Assembly: GCA_947491755.1 (NCBI GenBank) | Contig: CANLKV010000001.1 | Span: forward strand, 248,001-312,000 | Source: an uncultured Nonlabens sp. | Lineage (GTDB): Bacteria > Bacteroidota > Bacteroidia > Flavobacteriales > Flavobacteriaceae | Direction: 5' to 3' | Length of the DNA stretch: 64,000 nucleotides | Shown: positions 33,300 to 42,788 of the stretch, piece after piece | Layout: every line of letters starts with the position of its first letter | How positions within the stretch are numbered: position 1 is the first letter of the stretch | The notes under the pieces: generated by a model | The model's input: the letters and a program-made list of their open reading frames with translations, nothing else | What the model was told of the DNA's origin: nothing | Databases searched by the model: none | Made by a program: the position numbers and the translations under genes

Positions 33300-35498
33300 T
33301 TAAAAATTGAAGGTGACTCCCACTAAAAAATTAGTCACTGCCTGTGGATAAAATCCTGCTCCTTCTACAGTACTTATACTTCCCGGATTAGAAAAATCAT
33401 CGTCAAAGGTGAAATAATACCCATTAGACTCATATAACTCGTTAAATATATTATTGATCAATCCGTTGATCACGATGCTTCTAAAAATCGACTGAGGCCG
33501 GATGGTGTAAACAAAATTAAAGTCTGTTGTAAAAAAGCTGTCTAGCCTGGATAAATCTGCCTCGGTATTACTCATGAATTGCTCGCCTACAAACTTTGAT
33601 AATAAAGAGAATTGCAAATTATTGTTAGGCTGGTAGATAAGCGCATTTGCGGCAACAATATCTGGGGAAAAGGCAATCGCTGTACTGCCCAGATTTTGTA
33701 GCTCGCCGTCAAAAGAAATTATCGTCTCTACATTTCTATTCCTACTTAAAGTCACATTAGGCTGTAAAGTCCATTTGCTCGCAAGAGGTATCGTAGACTC
33801 TACCTCTATCCCCAGGCGGTAACTTTCCCCACTATTGCTGCGCAATGGCGCCCCTACATCATTGATCTCTCCAGATAGCACCAGTTGCTCGTTGTAATAC
33901 ATCAAATAGCCATTAACATTCAATAGAAATCGCTCACTTTTATGCCTCCAGCCCAGCTCAAAATCATTGAGCTGCTCTGGACGTATGTCGCGATTACTTT
34001 CAAAATCGTCTCGATTAGGCTCTCTATTGGCGCGTGCATAAGAGAAATACAGATCGTTACGATCATTGTAGGCATAGGTTACACCTGCTTTGGGATTAAA
34101 GAAGACGTAATTTTCATCTACATTGAACTGTGTGAGGTTAGAATTGATCCCGCTGGTTTCATAATTTACATTTCTTATTTGCAGGTCGCCGTACAGTTGT
34201 AGTTTGTTGTTAAGTTTGAACGTCCCTTTTGCAAAGGCAGAAAAATCATTTTTCTTTCCATTTCCCTCGTAGTAGCGATCACGTATATTGCTATTACTGG
34301 CAAATCGTGCCCAGATCACCTCACCAAAATGGTCGCCATCATAATGACTGAAAGAGGTCCCTAGCAAAATATCTGAATTATTGTCCTTGTAATTGACATT
34401 TGCATTAATGACATAGTAATCGTTGTCCAGCCATCTTCTTCTTATCAAATCTGTTGTGTTGACTAGCGAGGCGTTGACAGTGAGTGGCTCAAAGTTATAG
34501 GTGGCAAAATCGTCGTCTTCTCTAAATTGCTCAAAATAACCACGGCCATAGGTATAATTTAATCCCAGATTTGTTGACCAATTCCTATTGATTTTTTCAT
34601 TCCAGTGCAGCTGGTAGTGATCCTGGCGGTAGTCATCTACCTCGCGATCATAAAATTGAGTATTCCCGTCCTCATCAGTAAACTGACCGGCTGGATTAAA
34701 CGTACGATCCTCACGCAGGGTTTGCGCATCAATACCAAACCATGACTGATAGGTCACATTATTCCCACCAAAGGTAACTGCCTTAATCAACGTGTTTTCA
34801 TCCACATAAGAGCCTTGTAAGAAATAGGATTTCAGGCTAGTAGATGCACGATCTACATATCCATCAGATTCAATATTTGATAATCGCCCAGCGATTTCAA
34901 AGCCACGCCGGCGCTGTGCATCTGCACCCATCAGTCCCGTGCTAAATTTTACGGTGTGCTTTTTGGTATTGAAGCTCCCTACAGAGTTTGATATCTCTCC
35001 GGTAGCCACATCAGAAAAACCATCGGTCAAAATATTGATACTCGCACCAAAAGCTGCAGAACCATTAGTAGACGTCCCCACACCGCGCTGTACCTGTAAA
35101 TTTTCAACAGATGACGCAAAGTCACCTAGATTGACCCAAAAAGTCCCCAGAGACTCTGCATCTGAGTAAGGTATACCGTTGATGGTAACATTTGTAGATT
35201 GCGAGCTTACCCCTCGTATACGTATGCCCGTATAACCTATACCTGCCCCAGCGTCGCTGGTCGTTACTACAGAGGGTAAAAAGTTAATCAAGGTAGGAAT
35301 GTCCTGCCCCAGATTGCGTTTGGCAATTTCTTCTTTGGACAAATTGCTGTGCGTGATAGGCGATTTTGCATCTACGCGCACGGCTTTTACCAGCACCTCG
35401 TCTAGTTTTTCAGTCCTAGTCGTGTCAGGCTGTTGTGTGTTTTGTGCTGTGGCCCATATTGCTAATAGGCTCATTACAGCGATCGATAAATGTTTCAT
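33300..35498 (-). CDS. TonB-dependent outer-membrane receptor, probably for thiamine
   Basis: A 732-residue outer-membrane receptor: signal peptide to about residue 19 (WATAQ), TonB-box-like DEVLVKAVR (about 34-42), plug domain (about 45-160, with IRIRGVSSQSTNVTINGIPYSDAE) and a 22-strand barrel ending with an aromatic-terminated strand (FLVGVTFNF). Unaided, the sequence only says siderophore/vitamin receptor, but a TPP riboswitch precedes it, so thiamine or a thiamine derivative is the likely substrate. It is a single-gene unit; no inner-membrane transporter gene follows. A small hairpin directly before the ATG may help to control translation. Confidence 0.9.
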   Translation of the reverse strand: MKHLSIAVMSLLAIWATAQNTQQPDTTRTEKLDEVLVKAVRVDAKSPITHSNLSKEEIAKRNLGQDIPTLINFLPSVVTTSDAGAGIGYTGIRIRGVSSQSTNVTINGIPYSDAESLGTFWVNLGDFASSVENLQVQRGVGTSTNGSAAFGASINILTDGFSDVATGEISNSVGSFNTKKHTVKFSTGLMGADAQRRRGFEIAGRLSNIESDGYVDRASTSLKSYFLQGSYVDENTLIKAVTFGGNNVTYQSWFGIDAQTLREDRTFNPAGQFTDEDGNTQFYDREVDDYRQDHYQLHWNEKINRNWSTNLGLNYTYGRGYFEQFREDDDFATYNFEPLTVNASLVNTTDLIRRRWLDNDYYVINANVNYKDNNSDILLGTSFSHYDGDHFGEVIWARFASNSNIRDRYYEGNGKKNDFSAFAKGTFKLNNKLQLYGDLQIRNVNYETSGINSNLTQFNVDENYVFFNPKAGVTYAYNDRNDLYFSYARANREPNRDDFESNRDIRPEQLNDFELGWRHKSERFLLNVNGYLMYYNEQLVLSGEINDVGAPLRSNSGESYRLGIEVESTIPLASKWTLQPNVTLSRNRNVETIISFDGELQNLGSTAIAFSPDIVAANALIYQPNNNLQFSLLSKFVGEQFMSNTEADLSRLDSFFTTDFNFVYTIRPQSIFRSIVINGLINNIFNELYESNGYYFTFDDDFSNPGSISTVEGAGFYPQAVTNFLVGVTFNF

Positions 35499-35500
35499 GT

Positions 35501-35517
35501 GAACTTGTTTTAAGTTC
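35501..35517 (-). promoter_or_regulatory. Hairpin immediately upstream of the thiamine receptor start codon
   Basis: GAACTT and AAGTTC pair around a 5-base loop, ending two bases before the ATG at 35498. It may be part of the riboswitch expression platform by masking the ribosome-binding region; that role is inferred. Confidence 0.4.
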
Positions 35518-35676
35518 GAATGAAAGGGGCATTCAATCGGTCGTGATTAAAATTAAAAATGTTTGAGAGGATTCTCGTTATTTCACCTAAAGCGCAGATC
35601 GGGTTAAAAGTAAGTGTAGGCATAGCAGCAAGCCTAAAAAAACAATACAATTTAAAAAGATCGCAATTTAGATAAA

Positions 35677-35752
35677 AATCCCTTGGCAGCATTACCTGCC
35701 CAGGTTCCTCGGGTATAATCTCAGCCTCCTGTTACAGAAGCACCCCTTGAGA
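35677..35752 (-). promoter_or_regulatory. TPP (thiamine pyrophosphate) riboswitch
   Basis: On the minus strand the conserved THI-box segments occur in order and with normal spacing: AAGGGGTGC, GGCTGAGATTATACCC, GAACCTG, GGTAATGCTGCC and AAGGGA. These form the two ligand-binding arms of the TPP aptamer. It lies about 180 bases before the receptor start codon, so thiamine sufficiency should turn the receptor down. The exact 5' and 3' ends are approximate because the P1 stem is weak by eye. Confidence 0.93.
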
Positions 35753-35820
35753 CAGGGCAAAAGTACTATTCAAAAAGAAAAACAAAGCAACAAAAAGAAG
35801 ATAAATTAGGTTGATTATCT

Positions 35821-35836
35821 CGCTTTCGCGAAAGCG
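35821..35836. repeat. 16-base palindrome, copy 9 (intergenic)
   Basis: Perfect copy upstream of the TPP riboswitch, right flank GAATCC. Confidence 0.95.
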
Positions 35837-36057
35837 GAATCCCTACCACCTAGACACCAGTTATTTACTGAGGAACAACTAGAGCAAGATCACGGCAATG
35901 CGCCAGAACAACCTGAGTGCAGGGAACTCATCAATAGGGTATTGATGCTTTATGGCAAGAATCTCTGTGTCTTAAGTACATACACGCCAGTTTTTTCCTT
36001 TTTTAAGCTCTCCCCATTTGAACACAAACCCTTAGCTTTATAGTAAAATACGAACCA

Positions 36058-36933
36058 ATGTCTAACACCGGTATCATTATAGAAGAACGCAGCAGAGATA
36101 TAGGGGATTTTCTTGTAGGGCGCCTTATTCCTTTCCGTAAAAAGCGTATGGTAGGTCCCTTTATCTTTATAGACCACATGGGACCTACTGCACTAGGGCC
36201 TGAGCAATATATGGATGTAGATCAACACCCACATATAGGGCTATCAACTTTAACTTACTTGCTAGACGGCCAGCTGCAGCACCAGGATGGCATAGGGACA
36301 AATCAGACTATCTTGCCAGGGTCTGTCAACTGGATGGTCGCTGGTAAAGGCGTCACGCATACAGAACGTACACCACAAGCCTTGCGCGATTCACAATCGC
36401 AATTTACCATGCATGGTTATCAAATCTGGGTGGCGCTACCTAAAGAGCTGGAGGATATTGCACCAGAGTTTCATCACATCCCTGCTAGCGATTTGCCTAC
36501 ATGGCAAGATCATGGGGCCTCTTTTATTCTAGTGGCAGGGAAAGGCTATGGGAGGCAATCGCCGGTACCAGTTCATTCAGAGCTGTTCATGATTGACATA
36601 AAAACTACAGCAGACTATGTAATGGATGTTCAAGGTTCCCTTGCAGGCGAGATAGGTATTGCAATTATAGAAGGCAATGTTGTCGCTTGTGGCGATATGA
36701 TACCAGCAGGAAACATGCTGGTGAGTAAAATGGATGATGTGTGCGATGTCACGATTGCTGCTGGTAGTCATGTGCTCCTATTTGGTGGACCCGCTTTTCC
36801 AGAAGAGCGTTACATCCATTGGAATTTTGTGAGCCATTCCAAAGAGAAGATTGAACAGGCAAAACAATCCTGGAAGGATAAAACTTTCCCTATGATGGAC
36901 AACGATGATAGTTATGTCCCATTACCAGAGTAA
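36058..36933 (+). CDS. Pirin-family protein
   Basis: A 291-residue bicupin. The N-terminal cupin has the metal-site residues in DQHPHIGLSTLTYLLDGQLQHQDG and the region GKGVTHTERTP, both pirin signatures; the C-terminal cupin follows from about residue 160. Some bacterial pirins have quercetinase activity or bind metabolic enzymes; the role here is unknown. Independent plus-strand gene, no obvious operon partner except the small gene 150 bases downstream. Confidence 0.9.
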   Translation: MSNTGIIIEERSRDIGDFLVGRLIPFRKKRMVGPFIFIDHMGPTALGPEQYMDVDQHPHIGLSTLTYLLDGQLQHQDGIGTNQTILPGSVNWMVAGKGVTHTERTPQALRDSQSQFTMHGYQIWVALPKELEDIAPEFHHIPASDLPTWQDHGASFILVAGKGYGRQSPVPVHSELFMIDIKTTADYVMDVQGSLAGEIGIAIIEGNVVACGDMIPAGNMLVSKMDDVCDVTIAAGSHVLLFGGPAFPEERYIHWNFVSHSKEKIEQAKQSWKDKTFPMMDNDDSYVPLPE

Positions 36934-37082
36934 ATCATTTATTAAACCAGTTTTCGTTTTCTAAGATTACATCCCTGCGTCTGGCTAACCTTTAAAGTAT
37001 TGTTAGTAGTGCTGGATAAGCTAACTCTTTGCTTTATATTAAGGCTATGTTGCTAATTAATAATAAACTAAAGACAAAAGCT

Positions 37083-37214
37083 ATGAAAACGCCTAACTAT
37101 GAAAAACAAAAAGGAAAACACCCTATACCCCATGCAAAAGGTATAGCACAAGATGATAATTTGCAGCCTAAGTCCATTAAAATAGGGGATGCTGCAAAAA
37201 ATAAAGAAGAGTAG
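37083..37214 (+). CDS. Small hydrophilic protein of unknown function
   Basis: A 43-residue, highly charged, probably disordered protein (MKTPNYEKQKGKHPIPHAKG and onward), with no cysteine, signal or membrane segment. ATG 37083 is preferred over an in-frame start 18 codons upstream because of its compact hydrophilic product. It is followed at once by a strong terminator, which supports real expression. Resembles small Lys/Pro-rich stress-type proteins only in composition. Confidence 0.5.
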   Translation: MKTPNYEKQKGKHPIPHAKGIAQDDNLQPKSIKIGDAAKNKEE

Positions 37215-37236
37215 TTCAAGCTATTCTATTTTATAC

Positions 37237-37275
37237 AAAAGAGGCGCAAGATAAAATTTTGCGCCTCTTTTTTCT
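37237..37275. terminator. Bidirectional terminator between the small gene and metG
   Basis: A 13-base-pair stem (37237-37249 with 37259-37271, core GAGGCGCAA), T run to the right and A run to the left; the genes on both sides converge here. Confidence 0.92.
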
Positions 37276-37294
37276 TTATCATCTGTTTTTACCA

Positions 37295-39382
37295 TCAGGC
37301 AATCGTCGCCCCATTACCAACTGCATCATCTGGATTGACAAATACCAATTTTCCTTCTGGATCTTCGGCTAGTAAAATCATTCCTTGAGATTCTACACCC
37401 ATTAATTTTCTAGGCGCAAGATTTGCCAAAACAGTAACTTTTCTACCCACTAATTCTTCTGCAGTGAAGTGCTTTGCAATACCGCTCACGATTGTGCGCT
37501 TATCGATTCCCGTATCTACGGTCATCACCATAAGCTTGTTGGACTTTGGCAATTTCTCGGCAGTTAGGATCTCTCCCACGCGCAAGTCCATTTTCATAAA
37601 ATCATCATAGGTGGTTTCGTCTTTCTGTGGCATAAGATTAGGTGTTGTGGATTTGTTCGCAGCTTTGGTGGCTTCTAGTTTGGCTAGCTGTGCTTCTATT
37701 TGTTCGTCTTCTATTTTGGAGAATAGCAATTCGGCTTTGTTGATTTTGTAGCCGTGGTGTAGCAATTCTTGCTTTTGAGCGATGTCATTCCACTCAATTT
37801 TTACTAGGTCTGCACGCAATCTAGCGGCAGGGTTTGATGCTATGTTAAGCATGTCCTGGAGTTTCTTTGCTGTATGCGGCAAGAAAGGCTCTGCAATTAC
37901 GGCAAGCGCGGCAGCAATTTGTAAGCCGACAAACATGATCGTTTTTACCCGTTCTGGGTCGGATTTGATGAGTTTCCATGGCTCTTCATCGGCTAGGTAT
38001 TTGTTTCCTAATCGTGCAAGATTCATGAATTCGTTGGCGCTTTCGCGGAAGCGGTATCGCTCCAGACTATCCTCAATACTCCTAGGAAAAGCATTAACCG
38101 CATCTAGTGTTTCTTTATCGATGGCGGTAATTGCGCCAGGCTGTGGCACTACTCCATCGTAGTATTTATGAGTCAATACCAGGGCACGGTTAATAAAGTT
38201 GCCCAGTACGGCGACCAATTCGTTGTTGTTGCGCGCCTGAAAATCCTTCCAGGTAAAGTTATTGTCTTTAGTTTCTGGAGCATTTGCCGTCAGGACATAC
38301 CTCAACACATCTTGCTGGCCAGGGAAATCCTGTAAATATTCATGCAACCACACGGCCCAGTTGCGTGAGGTTGATATTTTATCGTCTTCTAGATTCAAAA
38401 ACTCGTTTGCCGGCACATTATCTGGAAGGATCAAATCGCCGTGTGCTTTTAACATTGCTGGAAAAATAATACAGTGAAAAACAATGTTATCCTTGCCTAT
38501 AAAATGTAAAAGCTTAGTATTCTCGTCCTTCCAATAATCTTCCCAGTTCTTATCGTGAGCGTTTGCCCATTCTTTGGTAGCGCTTATATAACCAATAGGC
38601 GCATCAAACCAGACATACAACACTTTCCCATCGGCGCCTTTTACCGGCACAGGGATTCCCCAGTCCAGATCGCGCGTCACGGCGCGTGGTTTTAAACCGT
38701 CGGTAATCCAACCTTTAACCTGGCCTAGCACATTTGTCTTCCAGTCTGCAGCGTGACCATCAACAATCCACTCATTAAGCCAGTCGCTGTATTGATCTAG
38801 TGGGAGAAACCAGTGTTTGGTTTCTTTTAATTCTGGGACATTGCCTGTAATAGAACTTCTAGGCTCAATTAAATCTGTAGCATTGTGCGAGGTACCACAA
38901 CGCTCGCACTGGTCGCCGTAAGATTCTGTATTACCACATTTAGGACAAGTTCCTACCACAAAACGATCGGCTAGAAACTGATGAGCCTCTGGATCAAACA
39001 ATTGCTCTGTAACTTGCTCAATAAACTTGCCTTCTTCATATAATTTCAAGAAGAAATCACTGGCGGTTTTATGGTGTTCTTGAGAGCTGGTACGCCCGTA
39101 GTGGTCAAAAGAGATCCCAAATTCTTTAAAAGAATCACCGATTATCTTGTGATAACGATCTACTATTTCTTGCGGTGATACACCTTCCTTTTTTGCCTTG
39201 AGCGTGATGGGCACGCCATGCTCATCACTACCACAAATAAAGGCAACATCATTGCCTTTTAATCGCTGGTAACGCGCATAAATATCTGCCGGGACATAGA
39301 CGCCGGCCAGGTGACCTATATGCACAGGACCGTTAGTATAAGGTAATGCTGCCGTAATAGTATATCGTTGTTGCTTGCTCAT
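37295..39382 (-). CDS. metG: Methionyl-tRNA synthetase
   Basis: Class I synthetase charging tRNA-Met. The 695-residue protein has the HIGH motif as [18 protein letters not shown] (about 22-39), a zinc knuckle with CPKCG and CERCG (about 145-165), a KMSKS equivalent reading KISTS in [11 protein letters not shown], the anticodon-binding domain and a C-terminal EMAP/Trbp111-type tRNA-binding domain (about 585-695, [19 protein letters not shown]) that dimerises. Palindrome copy 10 is read as RFRES at 444-448 inside the anticodon domain, where, as I recall, Bacteroidetes MetG proteins already have RFRE. A TAAATTTG element lies at 39406-39399. Confidence 0.97.
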   Translation of the reverse strand: MSKQQRYTITAALPYTNGPVHIGHLAGVYVPADIYARYQRLKGNDVAFICGSDEHGVPITLKAKKEGVSPQEIVDRYHKIIGDSFKEFGISFDHYGRTSSQEHHKTASDFFLKLYEEGKFIEQVTEQLFDPEAHQFLADRFVVGTCPKCGNTESYGDQCERCGTSHNATDLIEPRSSITGNVPELKETKHWFLPLDQYSDWLNEWIVDGHAADWKTNVLGQVKGWITDGLKPRAVTRDLDWGIPVPVKGADGKVLYVWFDAPIGYISATKEWANAHDKNWEDYWKDENTKLLHFIGKDNIVFHCIIFPAMLKAHGDLILPDNVPANEFLNLEDDKISTSRNWAVWLHEYLQDFPGQQDVLRYVLTANAPETKDNNFTWKDFQARNNNELVAVLGNFINRALVLTHKYYDGVVPQPGAITAIDKETLDAVNAFPRSIEDSLERYRFRESANEFMNLARLGNKYLADEEPWKLIKSDPERVKTIMFVGLQIAAALAVIAEPFLPHTAKKLQDMLNIASNPAARLRADLVKIEWNDIAQKQELLHHGYKINKAELLFSKIEDEQIEAQLAKLEATKAANKSTTPNLMPQKDETTYDDFMKMDLRVGEILTAEKLPKSNKLMVMTVDTGIDKRTIVSGIAKHFTAEELVGRKVTVLANLAPRKLMGVESQGMILLAEDPEGKLVFVNPDDAVGNGATIA
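38038..38053. repeat. 16-base palindrome variant, copy 10 (in metG)
   Basis: CGCTTTCGCGGAAGCG variant read as RFRES on the minus strand. Confidence 0.92.
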
Positions 39383-39466
39383 GGACTTCTTTATAGGGCA
39401 AATTTACAATATCCCGGGCTGGAAATTAAAAACCTTAATCATGGTTATTAAGAGGTGTTTTTGTTA

Positions 39467-39482
39467 CGTTTTCGCGGAAGCG
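39467..39482. repeat. 16-base palindrome variant, copy 11 (intergenic)
   Basis: CGTTTTCGCGGAAGCG, two changes from the perfect palindrome, with the common right flank TACTCC; between divergent metG and a lipoprotein gene. Confidence 0.85.
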
Positions 39483-39614
39483 TACTCCACTCAACACCTA
39501 CATATTACGGTAGCTCAAAGCAAAATTTGCAATTGAGACACGTTTGCCGTGGTCTTGTTTGCTCAAAATCCACAGAAGGGACGTTATATTTGCAAAAAAG
39601 ACCTTGTAGTTTCT

Positions 39615-40199
39615 ATGAAAAGATTTCTATTACTCGCCCTGTGTATTGCTTTGTATAGCTGTCAGAAAGATGTACCTACAGATCCCTTTGATGCAGAACA
39701 ATTGGTTAATTTAATAAGCACTAACGATAGCTGGCAAGAGGAATATAGCGATGCAAACATAACAACTGAAACACGTTATATGGACGAGTATCAGGGTGAG
39801 CGCACCATAGTGACACTATATCCACAAACGCTGGACGAACTTGTGATAATCTACAACGGCAATCAACCACAGGAGCTGTACTGGAATAAATCTGGACAAT
39901 GGAAAACCGCTAGCGGCACGGTAGGACAGCCTATTGAGGTGCTAGAAAAGGCAAATCAAGGTCCCCTATCTTTTTATGGGTTAGGTTATGATCTACCTGG
40001 AAAAGTAAAAATCGACAGCGGGCTACTGGCCAATAAAAATATTACCTATGCTGTGCGTCCTACGGCAGACTTGATCCCTTCAAAATTTTATGGCTACGAT
40101 AGTTTTGAAACACAGTCGCAAGAGGTGAAAGACTTAAAGCTGTTTATAACTAGGGTACAGATAGATTTTCCTGAAGGCGAGAATACTCCAGCCCCATAA
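39615..40199 (+). CDS. Lipoprotein of unknown function
   Basis: A 194-residue lipoprotein: MKRFLLLALCIALYSC gives a lipobox with Cys at about 16. The mature domain begins QKDVPTDPFDAEQLV and has no recognised family motif. ATG 39615 is chosen because it starts the signal peptide; a longer frame from 39549 adds 22 residues that do not fit. A TATATTTG minus-7 element is at 39585-39592. Downstream, 86 bases later, is an LD-carboxypeptidase gene. Confidence 0.7.
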   Translation: MKRFLLLALCIALYSCQKDVPTDPFDAEQLVNLISTNDSWQEEYSDANITTETRYMDEYQGERTIVTLYPQTLDELVIIYNGNQPQELYWNKSGQWKTASGTVGQPIEVLEKANQGPLSFYGLGYDLPGKVKIDSGLLANKNITYAVRPTADLIPSKFYGYDSFETQSQEVKDLKLFITRVQIDFPEGENTPAP

Positions 40200-40285
40200 A
40201 ATGCAAGTACAACCAGCTTCAAGAATAAAATTGGAGGATTTGTACCTTTTGCAGAAAGGTGGTTTTGATTACTTTCATCAATTAA

Positions 40286-41188
40286 ATGAATACTTACCAC
40301 TCCCCTATATTTTTAAAACCTAATAGTCATGTACGCATACTTTGTACTGCACGTCTAGCAAGCGCAGAAAAATTGCAGCCTGCCAGGGACTGGCTGCACC
40401 AGATGGGGTACCGTAGCTCACTGGGAAATACTATAGGCAAACAACACCATCAATATGGCGGCACTGACGAGCAAAGACTCGAGGATTTTACGGCCGCACT
40501 TAAAGACCCAGATGTGGATGCCATCTGGGTGGCGAGAGGCGGTTACGGTACCGTAAAAATTGTTGATGCCATTGACAGAGACCTGATCTATCAATCTCGC
40601 AAACTACTTATGGGATATTCTGACGTCACCCATCTGCATGGATTGTGGCAAGTCCATGGATTGCAAAGTATGCACACCTTTATGCCACAGGAGTTTAAAG
40701 AGAAAAATACCGCTGTACTAGATAGCTGGCTTGCTGTTGCTAGAGGTAACTCGCAGTCTGTTTCAATAATGAACGAGCACCGTTTGCCCCCACAAAAACG
40801 ATCTGCACCCATAGTAGGTGGCAATCTTTCTGTACTGGCCAGCATGATAGGATCGGCTACTTTTCCATCCACAGAAGGTGCTTTTCTCTTACTGGAAGAT
40901 CTAGACGAATTGCTCTATCACATCGATCGATTAATGACCATGCTGCGCCGGGCTGGAAAGTTGGATCGCCTTGCTGGTCTACTAGTAGGCGGGATGACAG
41001 GTATGCGAGATCACGATATCAAATTTGGCAAAAATGCCCACGAAATTATCCATGAACACACGGCAGCATTTGATTATCCTGTAATTTATAACGTCCCTAC
41101 AGGTCATATTAAAAATAATCATAGCTTTATGCTAGGTAAGTCTACAACCGTTGATATAACAAAGACTAGCATTACCATCACCCAATAA
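40286..41188 (+). CDS. LD-carboxypeptidase (S66 family)
   Basis: Serine peptidase of the LdcA/MccF family, which removes the terminal D-Ala from cytoplasmic murein tetrapeptides during peptidoglycan recycling. The 300-residue protein shows the nucleophile region LLMGYSDVTHLHG, the glutamate region LLLEDLDELLYHIDRL and the histidine region PTGHIKNNHSF, i.e. all three catalytic parts. No signal peptide. It is followed two bases later by yraN. Confidence 0.92.
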   Translation: MNTYHSPIFLKPNSHVRILCTARLASAEKLQPARDWLHQMGYRSSLGNTIGKQHHQYGGTDEQRLEDFTAALKDPDVDAIWVARGGYGTVKIVDAIDRDLIYQSRKLLMGYSDVTHLHGLWQVHGLQSMHTFMPQEFKEKNTAVLDSWLAVARGNSQSVSIMNEHRLPPQKRSAPIVGGNLSVLASMIGSATFPSTEGAFLLLEDLDELLYHIDRLMTMLRRAGKLDRLAGLLVGGMTGMRDHDIKFGKNAHEIIHEHTAAFDYPVIYNVPTGHIKNNHSFMLGKSTTVDITKTSITITQ

Positions 41189-41190
41189 TC

Positions 41191-41553
41191 ATGGCACAAC
41201 ACAATGAACTAGGTACGCAAGGAGAAGAGCTGGCTGTGGCATACCTGCTCAAGAAAGGTTACCAGATTTTAGTACGCAATTACACCTATTTAAAAGGGGA
41301 GATTGATATCATAGCTAGAACCGGCAAAACGATAGCGATAGTTGAGGTAAAAACCAGATCTACGCCAGACTTTGGTGATCCTCAAGATTTTTTAAAGCTA
41401 GGTCAAATCAAACGTCTTGTTGATACCGCACACCATTTTATAGAAGAACTGGACGATAACGAGGTAGAGGTGCGATTTGATATTGTAGCCATTGTAAAGA
41501 ATAAGTCTGGCACCAGGATTGAACATTTAAAAGATGCCTTCTATCATTTTTGA
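41191..41553 (+). CDS. yraN: YraN-family (UPF0102) putative endonuclease
   Basis: A 120-residue Holliday-junction-resolvase-like protein. Family motifs are intact: LGTQGEELAVAYLLKKGYQIL, the metal-site GEIDIIA with Glu and Asp, and VEVKTRST. Its biological role is unsettled; a nuclease function is inferred from fold. It forms a pair with the LD-carboxypeptidase gene upstream. Confidence 0.92.
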   Translation: MAQHNELGTQGEELAVAYLLKKGYQILVRNYTYLKGEIDIIARTGKTIAIVEVKTRSTPDFGDPQDFLKLGQIKRLVDTAHHFIEELDDNEVEVRFDIVAIVKNKSGTRIEHLKDAFYHF

Positions 41554-41565
41554 ATGGCAAATACA

Positions 41566-42633
41566 TCAATTTTTTAGTTCTTTGATCAGATAAATATAAA
41601 CTGGAAAATGATCGCTATATCCTCCTGTAAAAGAGCTCCCAATAAAACTGCGATAGGGGTATCCTTTAAAAGCTCCCGTTTGATTCATTAAATAACTGGG
41701 GTTATAAATGTGCGCTTGCCAGTATTGAAATCCTGTTTGTTCTGCTTCTAATAGTAATGGATAAGTGACCATAATCTGATCAAAAATATTACCAGAATCT
41801 CTGTACAATAAAGTGTTGTATCCCTGCTTTATCATATTTATAAAAGGGTTGTAAATCATCTGTGGTTGCACATCCTGCCGCTGCTCTTGGGCATTAAGCA
41901 CTACCGCGACACTTTCATTAGTCGGGTCGTCATTTAGGTCGCCCATCACAATAATTTTTGCCATAGCATCCAGACTATGTAAACTATCAATAATGGTTTT
42001 ATTGAGTGCTGCGGCCGCATTGCGCTTGCTACGACTCTTTTGCTCGCCTCCCCTGCGCGATGGCCAGTGGTTTACAATAAAGGTTATAGGATCATCGTGT
42101 AACAAACCACTTACTATCAAAGGATCTCTTGTATAGATACGCTCGCTATTTTCTTCGTTATATATGAGCAGTTTTTTACTAGTACTTTTCAGCACTTTAA
42201 AGTCTCGCTTTTTGTACAAAAATCCGGTATCGATCCCTCTACGATCTGGTGAATCGTAATGCTCAATACCATAATCATACGGGCGCAGCAAGGGATGGTT
42301 GACCAGATCTTCCAGCACTTTGCGATTTTCAACCTCGCACACACCTATAACGGCGGGTGGGACTTGAGCAACGTCTGTGCCTATTTTAGAAATAACCCGT
42401 GCCATATTGGCCAGTCTTTTCTGATACACCTCTTCTCTTAATGCTTCATCCAGCTCCATGATTGGGCTTGCCTCGTCATTAAGCAAGGGATCGTCTAGCG
42501 TGTCAAATAAATTCTCGAGGTTATAAAATGCTACCGTTTGCACCTGGTACTTTTTTGCAGCAGGAGGTTGTGTAGTCATCGCTTTCGCGAAAGCGGAACA
42601 CAATAACAGGCCGTACAACAGGATTTTAAACAT
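41566..42633 (-). CDS. Secreted endonuclease/exonuclease/phosphatase-family protein
   Basis: A 355-residue protein with a signal peptide and an EEP (DNase I/exonuclease III-like) domain. Landmarks are AFYNLENLFDT, VCEVENRKVLEDLV, the VNHWPSRRGGEQKSRSKR loop, IIVMGDLNDDPT and the C-terminal GYSDHFPVYIYL, which include the expected Asn, Glu, Asp and His catalytic residues. I start at ATG 42633; the signal peptide then ends in SAFAKA, which is encoded by palindrome copy 12 and makes a good A-x-A cleavage site. It is divergent from the TonB-dependent receptor gene at 42789, and a second EEP gene lies at the other end of that locus. Phosphatase or nuclease substrate unknown. Confidence 0.88.
   Translation of the reverse strand: MFKILLYGLLLCSAFAKAMTTQPPAAKKYQVQTVAFYNLENLFDTLDDPLLNDEASPIMELDEALREEVYQKRLANMARVISKIGTDVAQVPPAVIGVCEVENRKVLEDLVNHPLLRPYDYGIEHYDSPDRRGIDTGFLYKKRDFKVLKSTSKKLLIYNEENSERIYTRDPLIVSGLLHDDPITFIVNHWPSRRGGEQKSRSKRNAAAALNKTIIDSLHSLDAMAKIIVMGDLNDDPTNESVAVVLNAQEQRQDVQPQMIYNPFINMIKQGYNTLLYRDSGNIFDQIMVTYPLLLEAEQTGFQYWQAHIYNPSYLMNQTGAFKGYPYRSFIGSSFTGGYSDHFPVYIYLIKELKN
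42580..42595. repeat. 16-base palindrome, copy 12 (in secreted EEP gene)
   Basis: Perfect copy read as AFAKA at residues 14-18, at the end of the signal peptide. Confidence 0.95.
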
Positions 42634-42788
42634 GATATTTATAAAGAGATAGGGAAGATAGGAAATCAAATACGATCGCATCATCCAAATGACTATAAAA
42701 CCGATATAATTATGTAGATTTAGGCACCAACACTATCATTATCATTACATTAGATCATTTAAGTCGGGCAAGAAGCCTCCTTTTTCTG

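Larger units (their letters stand above)
35499..36057. other. Intergenic region between the thiamine receptor and pirin genes
   Basis: This 559-base divergent gap holds a start-site hairpin (35501-35517), the TPP riboswitch (35677-35752), palindrome copy 9 (35821-35836) and, on the plus strand, a 78-codon stretch without stop codons (35810-36043) that has no start codon at its 5' end and first reaches an ATG at 35945. I do not call that stretch a gene. Confidence 0.6.

Noticed and set aside
35950..36177. Minus-strand open frame overlapping the pirin start
   Set aside because: Overlaps the conserved pirin N-terminus and has no recognisable features.
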